Notes: a model not told the origin generated them from the sequence alone. DNA of 64,000 nt from Kuschelorhynchus macadamiae (GCA_030620095.1 JAUTXW010000884.1:62001-126000), one strand, 5' to 3'. Positions 22,539 to 33,733 are shown, counted from the first letter of the stretch. Made by a program: numbers and translations.

Positions 22539-25271
22539 GGGGAGAACCGCTATGAAACGGACGGGTCTTGAAACGGACAGTTGTTATAGTTCCTATGTGG
22601 TCGTATGGCCGAAAATTTTACATTTAAATTTGGCAACCCTGTTCCCAAATCCCATTGCCACCGAAGTTGCGCGTCGAACCACTTGTCTATGTGCGAACCG
22701 CAAGCATTTTAATATTATTCGGTAAAAAAGTAAATTATTTGTGAAAACATCGAACCATGTCACAGGTAAGCTATTGAAATATAGTCAGTTTTAGATTAAT
22801 AAGGTTAAAACTAAGTTACTCTAGTATATTAATGTAGCGGCAGATCTTGTAAAATATTTCTCTATTTACCTTTTGTATTGTCATTTTGAGGTTAAGTGGG
22901 TGTTGTTTTGAAAAGGACACAAGACGCTGTAATGAAACGGACGTGTCAAGGCTTTATTAATTTATAGTTATTTTTAAATTTTAAATTCATAGGTACTATT
23001 TAAATTTGTTTACTTTTCAGATCAATAAACCTACACCAAAAAAAAGGTTAGGACCATCCAGTGAGGTAATCGAAATCGCCGTAAGAGAAGTTTTCGAAAG
23101 AAATCAATCAATTCGGTCAGTGGCGGCGGCCCATAACATCTGCAAGTCTTATTTAGCTTCTATTTGTAAGAAAGCTAAAACTCAGGAGGAAGATTATCAT
23201 CATCGACCTAATATAGGGAATAAACGTATTTTTTCCCTTGATCAGGAAAAAATATTGGCGGACTATCTGAAAACATCATCTAAGATGTGTTACGGCCTTA
23301 CAACCGTGCAAGTTAGGGAACTGGCTTATCAGTATGCTAAGGCGAATAGCATTTTACCAAAACCTTGGACCAAAAACGAGATGGCATCAAAAGATTGGTT
23401 GCGAGGTTTTATAAAGAGAAATTCAACGTTGAGTTTACGAAAACCAGAAAACACATCGCTATCTAGAGCAACCTCTTTCAATCAAACAAATGTGAATAAT
23501 TTTTATGACAACTTGCAGCGAGTTCTGGAGAAACACAAATTTGAGTCTCATATGATGTGGAACTTAGATGAAACCGGCTGTCTCACAGTTACAAATTCCC
23601 CAAAAGTTTTAGTGGTCAGAGGTTCAAAGCAAGTAGGGCAAGTGACCTCAGCAGAAAGAGGTAATTTGGTTACGATGCTTGGATTTATTAATGCATCTGG
23701 TGGAACAATCCCTCCATTTTTAATTTTTCCACGAGTGCATTTTAAAGAAGTTATGTTGAAAGAAGGACCCATTGGCGCAAAGGGAGTGGCAAATCCTAGT
23801 GGGTGGATGACGGAGGAAGGATTTTTAGACGCAATGAAGCACTTCATAAAATTTGTAAAGCCTACTGCAGAGGACCCATGCCTGATTTTGATGGATAACC
23901 ATAAAACGCATATTACACTCGAAGTGGTCAAGTTAGCAAGGGAAAATTATATAACCATTCTTACATTTCCCCCGCACTGTAGTCACCGACTACAGCCATT
24001 AGATGTCTGTGTATATGGACCCTTTAAAATCAGATATAGAACAGCAATGAATTCTTGGATTTTATCAAACCCAGGAAAAACGGTAACTATTTATGAAGTG
24101 GCTTCATTTGCTAACGAGGCTTTTCTTCATGCATTTTCACCGCCAAATATAACAAAGGCATTTTTGGCAACCGGAATACACCCATTTAATAGAAATATTT
24201 TTTCTGAGGACGATTTTTTGTCTTCATTTGTGTCAGATCGGCCAGATCCAAGCACTTCACAAGGCATCAAAGATGTTGCTCAGCCATCAACTTCCACTAC
24301 TACAGATACAACCCCACAATCTTTAGAAGGTGATGTTTCACAGCCTTCCACTTCGAAAATTACTATAACTCCAGAACAACTAAGGCCATATCCTAAGGCA
24401 CGTCCAAAAAAAGGCTGTCAGCGAGGACCTAGGAAAGGGAAAACAACGGTAATCACTGAGACACCAGAAAAAGACAAACTTTTAGAAAAAAAAGGAGCGG
24501 CAACAAAGAAGAAGTCAAATCTAAAAATATCAGAGGCTACAACAAAACGAATAAAAATCCTTATTCAAGAGTCCTCAAGTTCAGAAGATTTGGACAATTT
24601 TTCTATACACGATTCAAGTGATGACGATTTGCCATTACACGACTACTGCCATAGGAAGAATCCTGATGATAGTGAGCAGTCTGATGAACTTCCGCTAAGT
24701 CATTATTTCCAAATTTCAGAAATAAAACCCAACAATGAACAAAACCAACTAACACTAAAAGAGAACAATGAACTGAACACTCAAACCAAAGACAAAAATA
24801 ATGCAGTAAATCAAAATAATTGTGTTTGTTGCATGAAGGCATACCAGCATAGCAAGACAGACTGGTTACAGTGCTTCATATGCAATTTATGGGCACATGA
24901 AACTTGTGGTCTTAAGGGAATTCGTCATTTTTATTGTAATAACTGTTCCTAATATAGCTTATGTTTAAATAAAAGTTATCTTTGAAGCAATTAATGTCTT
25001 TTAATGCGTATATAATTTTTAAAATCACTACTGTCCTTTTCAAAACCACCACCGTCCGTTTCAATACATCGATGTTTTGAAATGGACAAAGGCATGTTTT
25101 TCCAAATTTAAATATTACTCAGATCATAAGCTTGCCTAATTTTTTTAATAGTTCATTTTACAAAGATATTAATAGAGCTTTTCGCCTATATGGTTTTAAT
25201 GGATTTCATTGCACATAACATTTTAATTTAATCATTTTTATTAAAGTGTCTACTTCATACCGGTTCTCCCC
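22539..25271 (+). mobile_element. pogo-like DNA transposon with intact PHD-finger transposase
   Basis: The inverted ends are GGGGAGAACCG(C/G)TATGAA. The flanking TA on each side is at 22537-22538 and 25272-25273. The word TGAAACGGAC and variants recur at both ends (about 22551-22582, 22930, and inverted at 25045-25090), which suggests transposase sites. It sits in the left arm of the foldback element. Confidence 0.95.
22757..24952 (+). CDS. pogo/jerky-type transposase with C-terminal PHD finger, apparently intact (646 aa, spliced)
   Basis: A short first exon codes MSQ (22757-22765). It is followed by GTAAGC, an intron to 23020 ending TTTTCAG, and one long exon 23021-24952. I prefer this start over an unspliced one because there is no upstream ATG in the long frame. 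Domains in order are a psq/CENP-B-like helix-turn-helix (about residues 20-60), a CENP-B-type second helix region (to about 160), DDE_1 with WNLDETG, LILMDNHKTH and HRLQPLD (35 residues between the last two Asp), a Ser/Thr/Pro-rich linker, and a basic stretch. A C4HC3 PHD finger closes the protein: CVCC, CFIC, HETC, CNNC. The last part could bind chromatin; that is inference. The gene would act in the nucleus to cut and paste its element at TA sites. Confidence 0.93.
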
Positions 25272-26579
25272 TATCTATTAGGAGCGAGATATCAGTTTCA
25301 ATTTTGAAATATGTTATCACTACATAGAGATACCATTAACCCAACAAACAACAATCATATGGTCACTTTAGAGGCACAGAACGGAGGTATATGCCCTGAA
25401 TTTATGGTCATTATTACTGCTAGAATTTTTTCATACGAGTTATCATTTCGGAGTTTTATTCTAGTTAATGCGACAAAACCCTTTATAGGCCAAGCAATAG
25501 GGCAGAATTTTATTGATTTTGTGACAAAAATACTATCTGAAAACCAACTGAGTCAATATTTAAAACACAATTTGCTGGTTTATGCTGATGTTTTTTCTAC
25601 TCAGTATTATTTATTAATTTGTAATAAACAATTTAGTGCAAAAAATTGCGTTTTTTTTTTCGTTTTTTGCTTATAAAATGAAAACGATTTAAACAATTAC
25701 AATGCTAAAAGGTGAATTGTAGAGAATTGAAATCCGAACAAAATGAGCTATTAAACAAGTCGATCAGATGATTGGTTTCGAAGAAAATCCTGAAAAACCG
25801 GAAATTTTGCCATTTTTCCTTCCAGGAAATGGTAGTCAATGACGTGATTTTTTACTGCACTTCCAGATGCGACACGGATTGGCCGATTTCAATTTTATAA
25901 GAAAATTTTGAAAACTTATTTATCGTGCTTCCAAATGTATATTTCCATTTTGCATTAAAATGTTGCAAAACTAGTAAAAAATGCTTACAAATATGACATA
26001 TCTTCACTCGTATCCAGTCATTTTGTCAAATCATAGATACCCTAGATACCCTTGACTTCAGAAAATAGTATGTGATTTGACAAAGTGATTGGATACAACA
26101 TTTTAACGCAAAATTAGTATATACGCTTAGAAGTACTATAAGTGAGTTTTCGAAATTTTCTTTGACAATTGAAGTGGGCCAATCCGTGTCGCATCGAGAT
26201 CCGCTGGAAATTAATATTAACTTAAAAACTAATAATCAGACGATGCCTTTCCTTGTGTTTGCGTAAAATTAATGTCGTTGACTACCATTTTCCGGAATAT
26301 CTCCGCTACAATTTGAAAAATGGCCCATTTATGAATTCTTGAAAAAAATGTCTAACTAATCGTCCTAGCGACTGCCATTTTTTGCAAATAATAGTTACGA
26401 GTAGAAGAAACATCAGCATGAACCAGCAGAACGTGGTTTTCAGGTAGTATTTTTGTCACAAAATCAATAAACTTCTGTTCTATTGCTTGGTCTTGACGCA
26501 CTAACCGGAATAAAACTCAAAAATAATAGCTCGTATGAAAAAATTCTAAGAGTAATAATTTTTAGTGAAGAAGCCAAGA

Positions 26580-26582
<3 letters not shown>

Positions 26583-26611
<29 letters not shown>
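26583..26611. repeat. (TA)n microsatellite at left mariner end
   Basis: An AT run of about 29 bp directly precedes the CAGGGTGTCCGGG end. Confidence 0.9.
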
Positions 26612-26614
<3 letters not shown>

Positions 26615-28695
26615 GGTGTCCGGGAAAATGTGGGAGATCTCTCGGACTCAGATAGAACATTAAAAAATAAGATGACAAGTTCCCATAACTTGTTTAGTTT
26701 ACCAGGGACGGACTAGATTGTACATTTTAACGCTCAAATTTTTAACACCCTGTATGATAAGGAGTTAAAAAAAATAAATTTGGATATCTTGAACATTAAG
26801 CTAAAGAAAAGATGCTCTTGTTCATTGTCGATAAAATGAACCGTTTTCGAGAAAAAAAAAATAATAAAAGAATACAACTTTGGGAGTATTAAATATGTTT
26901 TGATCCTGAACAACCTAATACGCTAAATAGAAAAAAGTCAATTAAAAACTTCATAAGTGGGTTCAACATGTGCTCCGTGATTTGTGATGCACTCGCGGGC
27001 ACGACGAATAGAGGACTGCTGTACTCGCCACAACAACCCAGCATTGTTCCTTATCATATCGCAATGAAACGTGATTCTCTGTAAAAGTTCCTCCCTAGTA
27101 GCAACCGGAGAGGAATACACCAAGGTTTTGAGATGACCCCACAGGTAGAAATCCATTGGCGTTAGGTCGGGAGACCGTGGAGGCCAGGCAATGGGACCTT
27201 CTCTGCCTATCCAACGGTTTCCATAGACGTTATTTAGGTGGTCCCGTACAGCAACGCTAAAATGGGGTGGGGCTCCATCATGCATAAAATGCATCCTTTG
27301 GCGGGTTTCAAGTGGCAAATGCTCTATTGAATCTAGAAAAGCGTTCTGAAGGAACTCTAAATAAAGTTCACCATTCAATCGTGCCGGTAATAAGCATGGT
27401 CCAATGAAAAAATTGCCGATTATTCCTGCCCAAACATTAATGGATTGAAACTGATGTTGATGATGATGAACGACAGTGGCATGAGGGTTTTCATCAGCCC
27501 ATACATGCGAGTTATGTAAATTTACAATACCATCTTTGGTAAATCCTGCTTCATCGGTAAAAAGAATAATGCTAATGAAGTTTGGCTTTGTTCGTTGTTG
27601 ATCTAACAACCAGTTTGCGAACTGGATTCTTCGAGGAAAATCTTCAGGAAGTAGTTGATGCACTTTTTGCAGATGATAAGGGTATAACAACTGTTCTTTA
27701 AGTACTTCAGCAACTGTACTTTTTGACACATGAAGCTGCGCGGCTAATATTCGAGTGCTTATTGAGGGAGTATCAGCTACAGTATCCAAAATATCTTCCT
27801 CCAATTGCACCGTACGTACTGTTCTCCTCACACCAGCATCAGTACTCCTTTTCCCAAAACTTCCTAAAAATAATTAATGAACGTCAATAATGTTACCTTA
27901 TTAATTGAGAATTGCCCACCAGTTTCTCTTAGACGTTGGTCAATTCGCTGAAATGTTTTCTCATTTGGAATATTGCGATTAGGATATCTTTCTCCATACA
28001 ACCTTCTTGCTTCATAAGCATTGCAAGATGCAAGTCCGTACATAAGATGCATATCTGCATACTCACTAAATGTGTATCCCATTATCGAATTAAATTTACC
28101 AAGGTATTCAAAATTTAATAAATTAATATCGAAGTAGGTACAAAAAGATCAACGTGTCAAGAAGATTTCAAATGCACACGTCAATGCGAGATTATTTATT
28201 TCGTACCATAGTAACGTTTGTAAAAAAGTGCATTCTTTAATACTGATAAATAAACAATAATAAAACATTAATACTTTTATTATTTTTTTTCTCGAAAACG
28301 GTTCATTTTATCGACAATGAACAAGAGTACCTTTTCTTTAGCTTAATGTTCAAGGTATCCAAATTTATTTTTTTTAACTCCTTATCATACAGAGTGTTAA
28401 AAATTTGAGCGTTAAAATGTACAATCTAGTCCGTCCCTGGTAAACTAAACAAGCTAATTATGTTTTAAGGGAGTATTTTGAGAGGTCCTTACTACTGTCT
28501 ATCATATTAAATTTTCGTTAAATTATATTGAGTCGTTTAAAAGTTATTCTAGAAAAACCGATTTCCAGTGGGGTTCTTTAGGGGGCCGTATCTCCCTAGG
28601 GAGGGCCGCTAGGAAAAAAATTTATGGGAACTTGTCATCTTATTTTTTAATGTTCTATCTGAGTCCGAGAGATCTCCCACATTTTCCCGGACACC

Positions 28696-28698
<3 letters not shown>
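26612..28698 (-). mobile_element. DD41D mariner element with long inverted repeats, apparently intact
   Basis: TA flanks both ends. The outer 75 bp of the inverted repeats (CAGGGTGTCCGGGAAAATG..) read the same on both sides. A second matching block follows (26700-26875 versus 28440-28270). In the right arm the two blocks are separated by about 150 bp absent from the left arm. The transposase is on the minus strand. It is inserted in the right arm of the foldback element, between two (TA)n runs. Confidence 0.94.
26938..28082 (-). CDS. DD41D Tc1/mariner transposase, spliced, apparently intact (362 aa)
   Basis: Exon 1 is 28082-27920 and exon 2 is 27863-26938. The 56-bp intron (27864-27919) starts GTGGGC and ends ATTTTTAG. 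Splicing joins ..RLRETG to SFGKRST.. in frame, as in related transposases; without it the frame shifts and stops. The N-terminus is a DUF4817-type helix-turn-helix (YTFSEYADMHLMYG). A second DNA-binding region and the catalytic core follow: ILFTDEAGF, FMHDGAPPHFS and PRSPDLTPMDFYLWG, with 41 residues between the last two Asp. No stop is left in the spliced frame. It could be an active transposase; expression is not shown. Confidence 0.9.
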
Positions 28699-28792
<94 letters not shown>

Positions 28793-28816
28793 TACATATA
28801 TATATATATATATGTA

Positions 28817-28869
<53 letters not shown>
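28699..28869. repeat. (TA)n microsatellite with CATA/TGTA variants
   Basis: A run of about 170 bp of mostly AT with interspersed ACAT and GTAT steps. It is the longest in the window and starts exactly at the right mariner end. Confidence 0.95.
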
Positions 28870-28872
<3 letters not shown>

Positions 28873-29201
28873 ATAAAAATGAGCTTTATACCGAGTAGTA
28901 AAAACATATGACCTTAATTGAAAGGCATATACCCTTGTTCTACGCCTCTGAAGTGACCCATATGGTTGTCGTTTGTTGGGTTAATGGGTCTTTATGTACT
29001 GATACAATATTCCAATATTAAAATTGATATCTCCTTCCTAACAGATATTACATAATAAAATGTCCTTTTTATCACACATGTTTAATGCCCTGTATATTCT
29101 AAACGGTGAGGCTTAGAGAAAAATTATATAAAACTTTTTTTCATCTGTCGTTAAGGTTTACATGCCTGTATATTTTCGGTACTGATTTCTGAAGCAACCT
29201 G

Positions 29202-29957
29202 TATATATGGTCACAGAGGACTAAGGCTTCCACCTTTCCATTGCCAATTTAATCCCATAGAAATGATATAGTCGGAGTGCAGGAATTACTATGATAACAG
29301 AATATGTTCAGTCAGTCCAGTTACTGCGAATGGGGTATTAAGCTTATGGAATATAGTAGACGAAAAAGTAACGTTTTCAAATTAACAATGTTACCTTTTC
29401 TTTAATGGTTCTCATCTTCCTGTAGAAAACCCCTAACAAATGAATCCATTATTGCCGCTATACGAATAATCTTATTCTCTCAACCCGGGAAAGAGATCGT
29501 TATTTGGACTTTTCACACATTCTTCCGATTATTATAAATTTAAACGATTCCGATTCATTAGACTCTAGCAGTGATAACGAAAGTGTTTCAAATTTTAGTG
29601 CAGCAGAATTCTATGTTATTTTAGTTTATATTTTGTATTCTTGATTTGTATTCAATGATGTTTCTCTAGGATTTTTTTTTTGTAATAAATGGCTCGTATT
29701 ATCTTTTTTCTTCCATAGCTATGTGTATTATTTATTACTATATGTTTAGTTAAGTAAACTGAATTGTTTTGCAGTTGGTTACTGTGTTTATTAAAAACAC
29801 AAAACACATGTTAAATTATAAGATATATTTTTAGCAATATCATAAAACTGTAAAGAGTAGATACATTTTTGTATAAATAGCAAAATGTATAAAACCACTT
29901 TTATACACTGTTTTTTTTTTAGTTTCTGATAACTCTCTTAAATGAACTTTATTCTAA
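29202..29957. other. Sequence without recognised gene
   Basis: AT-rich sequence. A short open stretch near 29530-29610 (plus) is Ser/Asp-rich and could be a leftover of a transposon ORF, but I cannot name it. It is intron of the LRR gene. Confidence 0.45.
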
Positions 29958-30330
29958 ATTAAAAAAATCGGTAAATTTCTTTACCCGGAACTTCCGTCGT
30001 TATAATTTTTTTCCATTTATTAGGAATAGTGAAGTGTGACCGAATTTAGCTCAGTACATAGTCACAGTATATATGTGTTACATATACTGTCTTTTCATTT
30101 TTATTTGTTCCATCATATCTGATTCCTATCAATATTTTACCAATTTCTTTCTACCTATGCCAAACTTGACTTTTGAGCATAATTTAAAATAAATTTAAGT
30201 AGTTTTTACGTTGACACACCGCTATTTTGCTACATGCTGAATTCGTACCAGTTTATCCCATTTTCGTATCAAATTTTTCTGCAAAATCAATTGAACAGGA
30301 TTTTCTTACGTTGATTTCTTAAAAATTTTA
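29958..30330 (+). repeat. CCATTTTG repeat, copy 2, first segment
   Basis: It begins with the same 'atcggtaaatttc.ttacccggaacttcc' start as 2667. It runs on through 'ttaggaatagtgaagtgtga' and 'cctatcaatattttacca' without the pogo insertion seen in copy 1. It is cut near 30330 by a LINE. Confidence 0.8.
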
Positions 30331-31386
30331 TTTATTCATCAACGGACCAGGTCCAATTACAATAGTAAAAAAAAACATATAAACACTTAATACCTAACAT
30401 ATAAACACTTAATATCTAACAATAAAGTACCGTACATACAAAGTATATTGATCATTTTGTTAATATAATAATAATAATAAACATATAATACCTATACTGA
30501 ACATACATAACAAAGATAAACCTGATAAAAATATACATGTATTTAAAATTTCTTGTTTTTTTTTTTGCTTTTTTTCCCATTTCTTAATAAAATTTTATAC
30601 CTAACTTAAGAATACCAATACAGAAATCAATCACAATCTCTCCCTACAACCATCCACAACAAAATCAAAAATATACTAGAGGCTATAGAAGTGAATTCCT
30701 AATCTAACCCAATGAGGAATTGAACACATCAAGGGTAAGTTCATTGGCAAAGGCCATTATATGATTCATGGAGTTAAACTGTCCATAAATCGTACGATGT
30801 CTCTCCAAAGAAAATGTTGGCACATGCCTCAAGTTTCTTGCAGGAACATTTAAGTTCACTAAGTAAAGAAGATCCCCACACTGAATAACATTGTTAATTA
30901 ATTTATAAATAAACAGCTTATCACAGTTTTTCCGTCTTTGATTTAAAGTTTTAATATTTAATAAATTCATAATGGTAGAATATTCGATTGCATCACCAGG
31001 TATGGAAAGCTTGAAACCTATATAACGTAAAAATTTGTTTTGGATGCGCTCAAGTGCACTGATATGAACAGCAAAGTGTGGTGACCAGACACAAGTGTTG
31101 TTCTCTAAATGACTTCTTACAAATGCAATATAGAGAGTTTTAAGAGCAAAAATATTTTTAAAGTGTCTAGTATGACGTTTTATAAACCCTAGCATTTTCA
31201 GTGCTTTATTGCAACATGCCTCAATATGATCCACAAAAGTGAGCATTTTATCGAACACTACACTAAGATCCCTTACAGTATCAACCTTATCAACAACAAT
31301 ATTGTTTATTTGGTATATATTAGACTGTGGGTATTGTTTACGAGAAAATTGCATATATTTACATTTCTTCACATTAAGAGTCAATA
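30331..31386 (-). mobile_element. 5'-truncated jockey/CR1-type LINE, 3' end
   Basis: The minus-strand sequence ends in an AATAAATAAA-like tail at about 30331-30345, a short-repeat 3' end as in many CR1/jockey-group LINEs. It carries the last part of a LINE ORF2. It is inserted in copy 2 of the CCATTTTG repeat; a small piece of that repeat remains at 31387-31420. Confidence 0.8.
30704..31384 (-). pseudogene. LINE ORF2 C-terminal region (226 residues open)
   Basis: The segment contains the typical region downstream of the RT active site: TVRDLSVVFDKMLTF, HIEACCNKALKMLGFIKRHT and SALERIQNKFLRYIGF. These occur in jockey- and CR1-group proteins. No catalytic RT motifs or endonuclease are present because the 5' part is missing. 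The open frame is undamaged over 680 bp, so the copy is not old. Confidence 0.85.
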
Positions 31387-31746
31387 TTGGTCTCCATTTT
31401 GTTTCGCCATCTTAAATTGAAACTCATGTTGTTATGTTAAAGTTGTGTATTATTTGTAGTTAGGATCCAGTAAAAAAACAAAAGCTCTTTTTTAAAATGT
31501 CGTCTTTATTGTTGCATCTTTAGGACACATAGATTTTATATCCTACATGAAACCCATAATATCTGTCCTTACCTACCCCGTTGGTCTGCATATATTTTCT
31601 ATCCCCAAATAATACACCACTCTAACAACAAGATCAAGAAGATAGTTAACGAAAACCATTAAGAAACTTAATATCTGCCAACCAACAGAGTTGGTAATGA
31701 CTGCTAATATGGGTTTCATGCAGGATATAAAATGTGTATATGTGTC

Positions 31747-31778
31747 CTGAGAATGAGACAATAAAGTTGCGAAACGTC
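31747..31778 (+). ncRNA. Hammerhead-like motif, unit 1 (core altered)
   Basis: CTGAGAA replaces the CTGANGA box (G8 position changed) and one base of helix II is lost. GTTGC-GAAA-CGTC is kept. Probably inactive. Confidence 0.55.
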
Positions 31779-31965
31779 GAAACTTTAAAAAAAGGCTATT
31801 GGTTTTTTTACTGGATCCTAACCCCAAATAATACACAACTCTAACTTAAAAACAAGAGGATCGTTAACGAAAACCATTTAGAAACTTAATATCTGAAAAA
31901 TATCTGCGAAGCAATAGGCAGAGACTGATAATATGGGTTTCATGCAGGAAACAAAATCTATATAT

Positions 31966-32007
31966 GTGTCCTGAGGATGCAACAATAAAGTTGCGAAACG
32001 TCGACAT
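31966..32007 (+). ncRNA. Hammerhead-like motif, unit 2 (best preserved)
   Basis: Helix I is GTC/GAC with two more weak pairs. The core is CTGAGGA (31971-31977) plus one extra T. Helix II is GCAAC-AATAAA-GTTGC, 5 perfect pairs. GAAA follows at 31995-31998, and CGTC ends at 32002, the predicted cleavage site. Helix III is almost absent (ACGT), as in minimal hammerheads that work as dimers. Confidence 0.65.
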
Positions 32008-32197
32008 TTAAAAAAAAAATGTTTTTTTTTTATACTAACTACAAAAAATACACTACTTTAACATAACAACAAGAGGATCGTTAACGAAAACCAGTTAGAA
32101 ACTTAATATATGGGAAATATCTGCGAACTTCGTGCAAACAGAGTAGGTAAAGACTGATAATATATGGTTCATGCAGAAAGCATAGAAACTATGTGTC

Positions 32198-32228
32198 CTG
32201 ACGACGCAACAATAAAGTTGAGAAACGT
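32198..32228 (+). ncRNA. Hammerhead-like motif, unit 3
   Basis: CTGACGA, one extra C, GCAAC-AATAAA-GTTGA (one lost pair), GAAA, CGTC. The core boxes are intact and helix II has four pairs. Confidence 0.55.
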
Positions 32229-32425
32229 CAACTATTTAAAAATAGACTTTTGTTTTTTTTACTGAACCCTAACCCCAAATAATACACTACTGTAACATAA
32301 CAACAAGAGGTTTGTTAACGAAAACCATTTAGAAACTTAATATCCAAGAAAATATCTGCGGACCAACCGAGTGTTAAAGATGAGTGATAATATAGGTTTC
32401 ATGCAGGATATTGGATCTATGTATC

Positions 32426-32457
32426 CTGAGGATGCACAAAGTAAGTTCCGAAACGTC
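32426..32457 (+). ncRNA. Hammerhead-like motif, unit 4
   Basis: CTGAGGA and GAAACGTC are kept, but helix II (GCAC.../GTTCC) no longer pairs well. Probably inactive. Confidence 0.5.
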
Positions 32458-32520
32458 ACCAATTTAAAAAAAGACTTGTTTTTTTTACTGTATCTTAACC
32501 CCAAATAATACACCAACCTA

Positions 32521-33517
32521 ACAAAATTTGTTTAACATTGTTCAGCCATATTGGATTTTTACCAATATATTACCAGGTCATCCACATATAACCCTTAGCT
32601 TTTGGTCAACATTTGAAGTCAATTGGGTAAATAATTTTTAAGCTAAACCGCGAATTGAGAGACAGACAGAGCTACAGACGGACCGACGGAATTGATAAAA
32701 CATGTTTTTTGGCATCTAGGAACACTAACATCTTAAATTAGTAACACAGTTTTACTAGTTGAGGCCTAAACCACAATTAGTTATGACACCCAATTTAAAA
32801 TCTTTAAGTATTTTTTTGTTTTGTTCCACCATCTTGAATTCGTACGTATTTTGCATAAACTACTTGATGTTTATGCAAAATTTGAAATAAATTCAACAAG
32901 CAACTTTTTCATAACATTTTTTAAACATTTCACTAGACCGCCATTTTTTGAAGTCAATCGGGTTAGTTTCTAAGCTATGCCGCGATCTGACAGAGAGACA
33001 AGCCGACGAAATTGATGAAACATTTTTTGGTATTTTGGAACGCTAAAACGTAAAGATATGTAAAACCTGAGAGGGTGAATGTTTTCACGATTACAAACAT
33101 TTTATTTGGCCGCCATTTTGTTCCGCCATCTTGAATTAGAACCACAGTTTTAATAGTTCACCCCTATACCACAATTAGCTATAGCAGACAATTTGAAAAC
33201 AATTCATTAAGCAGTTTTTCAAGCTGAAATTTTAAATATTTTATTAAGCCGCCATTTTGTTCCGCCATCCTGGATTCGTACCAAAATGTTACCAGTTAAT
33301 TCCATTCCAATATTCTACTTGATGTTTTTTGCATAATTACAGATAGATTGGATGAGTTGTTTTTTAATAATTTCTTTTTTAAAATTTCACTAGGCCGCCA
33401 TTGGAATAGAGAAAACAAATTTTTCGTCATCTAGGGACCCTGAAACGTGAAGAGCTGAAAAAATCTCGGAGAGTGATTTTTTCACCATTACAATTCTTCC
33501 CTTTTACGAGGAAAGTA
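32521..33517 (+). repeat. CCATTTTG repeat, copy 2, second segment and 3' end
   Basis: It shows the blocks GACCGCCATTTTTTG near 32937, GGCCGCCATTTTGTTCCGCC near 33108, AGCCGCCATTTTGTTCCGCC near 33247, and a cut one near 33392. The 3' end is the hairpin CTTCCC..GAGGAAAG then TAAAA at about 33497-33517, matching 9418-9445. Confidence 0.8.
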
Positions 33518-33733
33518 AAAGTTTATTAGAAAACAATTCCGAATGTGCTGTAAAGAGCGTTTTGAAACATACTTGCTTCAATATTGCCTAACTTTAATAA
33601 AAAAATTTGAACGCCATTGAATTTATATGAATCAGCTACGACAAGTTAGGACTTCTTCGATGATGTAAGTACAAACCCTCGTGAAATAAACTTTAGTTAC
33701 ATTACATACAAATTTTTGTCAAAATGCATTTGA
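33518..33733. other. Host intron sequence flanking the endogenous retrovirus
   Basis: A short stretch without features. It ends TTTGA, which is repeated after the right LTR. Confidence 0.6.

Larger units (their letters stand above)
22397..29201. mobile_element. Large palindromic foldback element carrying nested pogo and mariner insertions
   Basis: The outer ends (CAGGGTAATTCAGAAAT.. and its inverted partner CAGGTTGCTTCAGAAAT..) are flanked by TA. With the two nested elements removed, the left arm (22397-22538 plus 25272 to about 26000) is the reverse complement of the right arm (29201-28870 plus 26580 to about 26100). Anchor matches are TTTTTTCATACGAG at 25427/26540, 'ttgattttgtgacaaaaatact' at 25512/26450, and 'ggtagtcaa' at 25835/26287. 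No transposase of its own is visible, so it is probably non-autonomous. Confidence 0.8.
31421..32520. repeat. Tandem array of hammerhead-bearing units (retrozyme- or Penelope-terminus-like)
   Basis: An inverted partial unit (31421-31575) is followed by four head-to-tail units starting at about 31604, 31823, 32040 and 32274, and a stub from 32500. Unit lengths are about 219, 217, 234 and 226 bp. Each unit has in order 'aataatacac', 'gttaacgaaaacca', 'gaaacttaatat', 'catgcag', and then a hammerhead-like core with GAAACGTC. No protein is encoded. It interrupts copy 2 of the CCATTTTG repeat. It may be a non-autonomous relative of Penelope elements or an animal retrozyme. Confidence 0.8.

Noticed and set aside
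23548..23931. 127-codon minus ORF
   Set aside because: Shadow of the intact pogo transposase on the plus strand; no motif of its own.
27864..28082. Separate 72-aa protein ending VTLLTFINYF
   Set aside because: Its last residues come from intron read-through; splicing at 27919/27864 joins it to the mariner transposase.
28609..28907. ORFs of repeated Tyr-Ile on both strands (also at 18971-19291 and 22233-22415)
   Set aside because: They are translations of (TA)n microsatellites and carry no gene signal.
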